A stretch of 64,000 nt of DNA from Pararhizobium capsulatum DSM 1112 (lineage in GTDB: Bacteria; Pseudomonadota; Alphaproteobacteria; Rhizobiales; Rhizobiaceae), in contig NZ_JAUSVF010000002.1 in assembly GCF_030814475.1 (NCBI RefSeq), positions 124,001-188,000 of the forward strand. Direction: 5' to 3'. A model generated the notes under the pieces. The model was not told the DNA's origin. It saw only the letters and a program-made list of their open reading frames with translations, and did no database searches. Shown here in pieces: positions 62,142 to 64,000 of this stretch (the stretch's first letter is position 1; each line of letters begins with the position of its first letter). A program made the position numbers and the translations under genes.

Positions 62142-63386
62142 TCAGCCGAACTCCACCACCAGACGTTCGGAAAAGGGCCCGTTCTTGCTCAAATGGCCTT
62201 CCGGACCCGAAGCGCGGCGCAGCCTGGGCTGACGCAGGAGAGGCTTGACCATCCTGTGCAACGTCGCCCGGTTTATGTATCGACCAAAGCACTCATGCAT
62301 CCCGTGGCCGAAGTGAATATATTCGTGGTTGAGCCTGTCAGGATCAAAGCGACCGGGATCAGGAATCCGGCGCTCATCCATCATCGCCGATGCAAATGCG
62401 GCTATGACGGTCGCATCCTTTGGAATGGTTCGGGCGCGTCGCGTACCTTCGGCAATGGTCCATGGCTTGGCGGCGATCCGGGTAAGCCCGGGCGCCAGTG
62501 GATCGAAACGCAGGGCTTCGCGCAGGATTTTCCAGAGACGGTCGTCTTCATTTGCCCGCGCAGCTTCGGCTGCGGCTGCGAGCGCCTCGGGACGGCGCAG
62601 GAGCTGTTCCATCGCCTGCGGCACGACCATCGGCGGCTGCGGCGGGCCGCCGACGATCATGCAGAGCATGGCCGTTCGAATTTCCACGTCGCTATAGCCG
62701 GGTTCACCCTCGGCCTGAAGCTTGAGGCAACGTCCGATCACATCCGGTCTTTCCAGACTTGCCGCGTCGCTCTTGCGGCGGGCGATTTCGCGATCGATGT
62801 GGTCGCGAAAGGCCGGTGCAATCTCTTCCACCTCCTGACGTAGTGCATGATCGCTGGGCGACGAGGCGAACTGGAACTCGAAAAGCCGGGTCGCCCAGAC
62901 GTCAAGCTTTCCGATCCCGGGTTCCGGCACGCCGAAATAGTCGGCAAGCACATCGAAGGTGACCCGCCGGACCAACTGGTCGACGACCTCGACACGGCCG
63001 TTGCCGGCCGACACGATCATTTCGGCATGGGCTTCTGCGCTGCGGCCAAGCTCCGGCAGATCATCGGCAAGCATTACCTGCCGCAGCGCCACCAGCTGGC
63101 GAAAATAGTCCGGTGTCCGGGTCATGCCGAGGATGAAGGGTTCGCCACCGGTCAGGACGTCTAGGTTTGCCTTGTAGGGTATGGTGAAGGCAGCATCCTC
63201 GCCAAAGACTTCGCGCACATCGTCGTACCGGGTGACGATGTAGGTCGAGCCAAACCCGGCGATGGGGTAAAACCGCCGCATGAGCCTGAAGACGAAGGGG
63301 ATTGCCGACATGGCCGCCGCCATCAGCCGACGTTTAAGCCCTTTCGCAGCGGGCCGCAGGACGTCGTTTGAGGTGATCGCGCTCAT
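62142..63386 (-). CDS. Cytochrome P450 with non-standard I-helix
   Basis: A 414-residue P450. The heme-binding loop is FGHGMHECFG, with the ligand cysteine about residue 366; the E-x-x-R motif is EALR (290-293). The usual acid/alcohol pair of the I-helix, A-G-x-D/E-T, is replaced by VGGPPQPPM (about 245-253), so normal dioxygen activation is doubtful. It partners by a 4-base overlap with a DyP-type peroxidase, transcribed from the same promoter off the window. Peroxygenase-like or heme-oxidising chemistry with peroxide is possible, but unproven. It converges on the injection operon. Confidence 0.9.
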   Translation of the reverse strand: MSAITSNDVLRPAAKGLKRRLMAAAMSAIPFVFRLMRRFYPIAGFGSTYIVTRYDDVREVFGEDAAFTIPYKANLDVLTGGEPFILGMTRTPDYFRQLVALRQVMLADDLPELGRSAEAHAEMIVSAGNGRVEVVDQLVRRVTFDVLADYFGVPEPGIGKLDVWATRLFEFQFASSPSDHALRQEVEEIAPAFRDHIDREIARRKSDAASLERPDVIGRCLKLQAEGEPGYSDVEIRTAMLCMIVGGPPQPPMVVPQAMEQLLRRPEALAAAAEAARANEDDRLWKILREALRFDPLAPGLTRIAAKPWTIAEGTRRARTIPKDATVIAAFASAMMDERRIPDPGRFDPDRLNHEYIHFGHGMHECFGRYINRATLHRMVKPLLRQPRLRRASGPEGHLSKNGPFSERLVVEFG

Positions 63387-64000
63387 AGCATGGCCAGATA
63401 TTTGAGCGCCGGCAGGCTCGGAAGAAAGAAATACTCACCGCCGACAAGCTGGATAAAGGTCTTGACGTCGATCGTGCGCCGAAGAGGGTTCTCCTGAATA
63501 GTCATGCGGCCGCGCGGGCCGATGAGAGGATCGACTTCCTCAAAAAGAACGGCGAAATCCGGATTGAGGAGCCATGTCTGCTGGATGAACTCGAACTGAC
63601 GGGCGATATCCGTGTTGAGACAGATGAACAGCAGACCCCGTTTCACGCCGTCGGGGGACCTGTCGTCGGCGATCTTCTGTCCAAACTTGCGTCCCCGCCG
63701 GAGAATGCGATGGTTGTTTGCCGCGGAAAGCAGCGTTTCGCCCTGATCCGCTGAGGGCGCGAGGCCATCGCGCGGAAAAGCCCGCCGGACATGGCTTCCC
63801 AGCGGGCAACCAGTGCCCTGGGGGTCATCCTTCAGGAAGAGATAGTCACTGTCGGCCAAGCCATAGGCATTCGGCTTCATGTAGCCACCGGGGCAGAGCA
63901 GGTGGCCGTCGCGATTTCGACCGATGACGCGCTCCGCCAGCCAATCGCATGTGACATGAGCGGAGTTCACCGGATCACGCTTGCGGATCGCTGCTGCATT
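63383..64000 (-). CDS. DyP-type heme peroxidase (5' truncated by window)
   Basis: The frame stays open through a possible GTG at 63970 to the window edge, so the N-terminal part with the GxxDG motif is missing; about 205 C-terminal residues are visible. They match dye-decolourising peroxidases: TGCPLGSHVRRAFPRD carries the probable heme-ligating histidine, followed by RGLLFICLNTDIARQFEFIQ with the distal arginine, then TIQENPLRRTIDVKTFIQLV and GGEYFFLPSLPAL. Its stop overlaps the P450 start by 4 bases, so the two are coupled. Both may act on a shared hydrophobic or lignin-like substrate, or one may supply or remove peroxide for the other. Confidence 0.9.
   Translation of the reverse strand, partial: NAAAIRKRDPVNSAHVTCDWLAERVIGRNRDGHLLCPGGYMKPNAYGLADSDYLFLKDDPQGTGCPLGSHVRRAFPRDGLAPSADQGETLLSAANNHRILRRGRKFGQKIADDRSPDGVKRGLLFICLNTDIARQFEFIQQTWLLNPDFAVLFEEVDPLIGPRGRMTIQENPLRRTIDVKTFIQLVGGEYFFLPSLPALKYLAML

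Overview
The window looks like part of a repABC-type megaplasmid or chromid from an alphaproteobacterium of the Rhizobiaceae (Rhizobium/Agrobacterium/Neorhizobium group). The evidence is the repABC replication genes, parS sites of the form GTTNNCNGCNGNNAAC, DUF6074-type small proteins, Rhizobium-type intergenic palindromic repeats, a generally GC-rich composition, and many ABC uptake systems. No tRNA, rRNA, CRISPR array, insertion sequence or conjugation gene was seen.

Layout. (1) 1-3.2 kb: the end of a sugar-type ABC importer (ATPase plus two permeases), converging on a D-erythronate-dehydrogenase-like oxidoreductase (3.6-4.6 kb). (2) 5.6-11.5 kb: an apparent D-amino-acid/peptide scavenging cluster, with a DmpA-type self-processing aminopeptidase, a polar amino-acid ABC importer, a D-amino-acid transaminase and a divergent LysR regulator. 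(3) 12.3-30.7 kb: three RepA/RepB partition loci in 18.5 kb. Locus 1 (12.3-15.9 kb, minus) and locus 3 (26.5-30.7 kb, plus) are complete repABC operons. Locus 2 (17.8-20.1 kb, minus) is repAB only and ends in its own terminator. Each locus has its own parS palindrome, read in frame inside repB. Both complete operons carry a recognisable antisense ctRNA between repB and repC and a shared AT-rich motif inside repC. Between loci 1 and 2 lie decayed pcaR- and pcaF-like pseudogenes. Between loci 2 and 3 lies a 5-oxoproline utilisation operon (pxpA, a pxpB-pxpC fusion, biotin carboxylase/BCCP, DUF1989). (4) 30.8-33.9 kb: a VapBC-like toxin-antitoxin pair, an RTX-type protein and a tyrosine recombinase.

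(5) 34.5-62.1 kb: one co-directional, tightly packed run of 21 genes encoding an extracellular contractile injection system (eCIS, Afp/PVC-like). In order: DUF4255 cap protein, a carboxypeptidase-regulatory-like protein, sheath, tube, second sheath, second tube, DUF5908, LysM-type hub protein, gp27-like hub, spike base, DUF2169 protein, PAAR-like tip, gp25-like baseplate, baseplate J, tail protein I-like wedge with a propeller-like head, two fibre-like proteins (one collagen-like, one proline-rich), a CIS tape-measure-family protein, an AAA+ ATPase, a Lys/Pro-rich protein, and a 1248-residue probable payload with a C-terminal His-based nuclease-like domain. Its DUF2169/PAAR-like pair, elaborated sheaths, metal-binding-like insertion and novel fibres make it the most interesting system here. 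(6) 62.1-64.0 kb: a converging two-gene unit of a cytochrome P450 with an abnormal I-helix and a DyP-type peroxidase that runs off the window.

How the parts fit: the rep loci would maintain the replicon, the uptake operons supply unusual nitrogen and carbon sources (D-amino acids, 5-oxoproline, sugars), and the injection system is a possible weapon or host-interaction device acquired next to a tyrosine recombinase.
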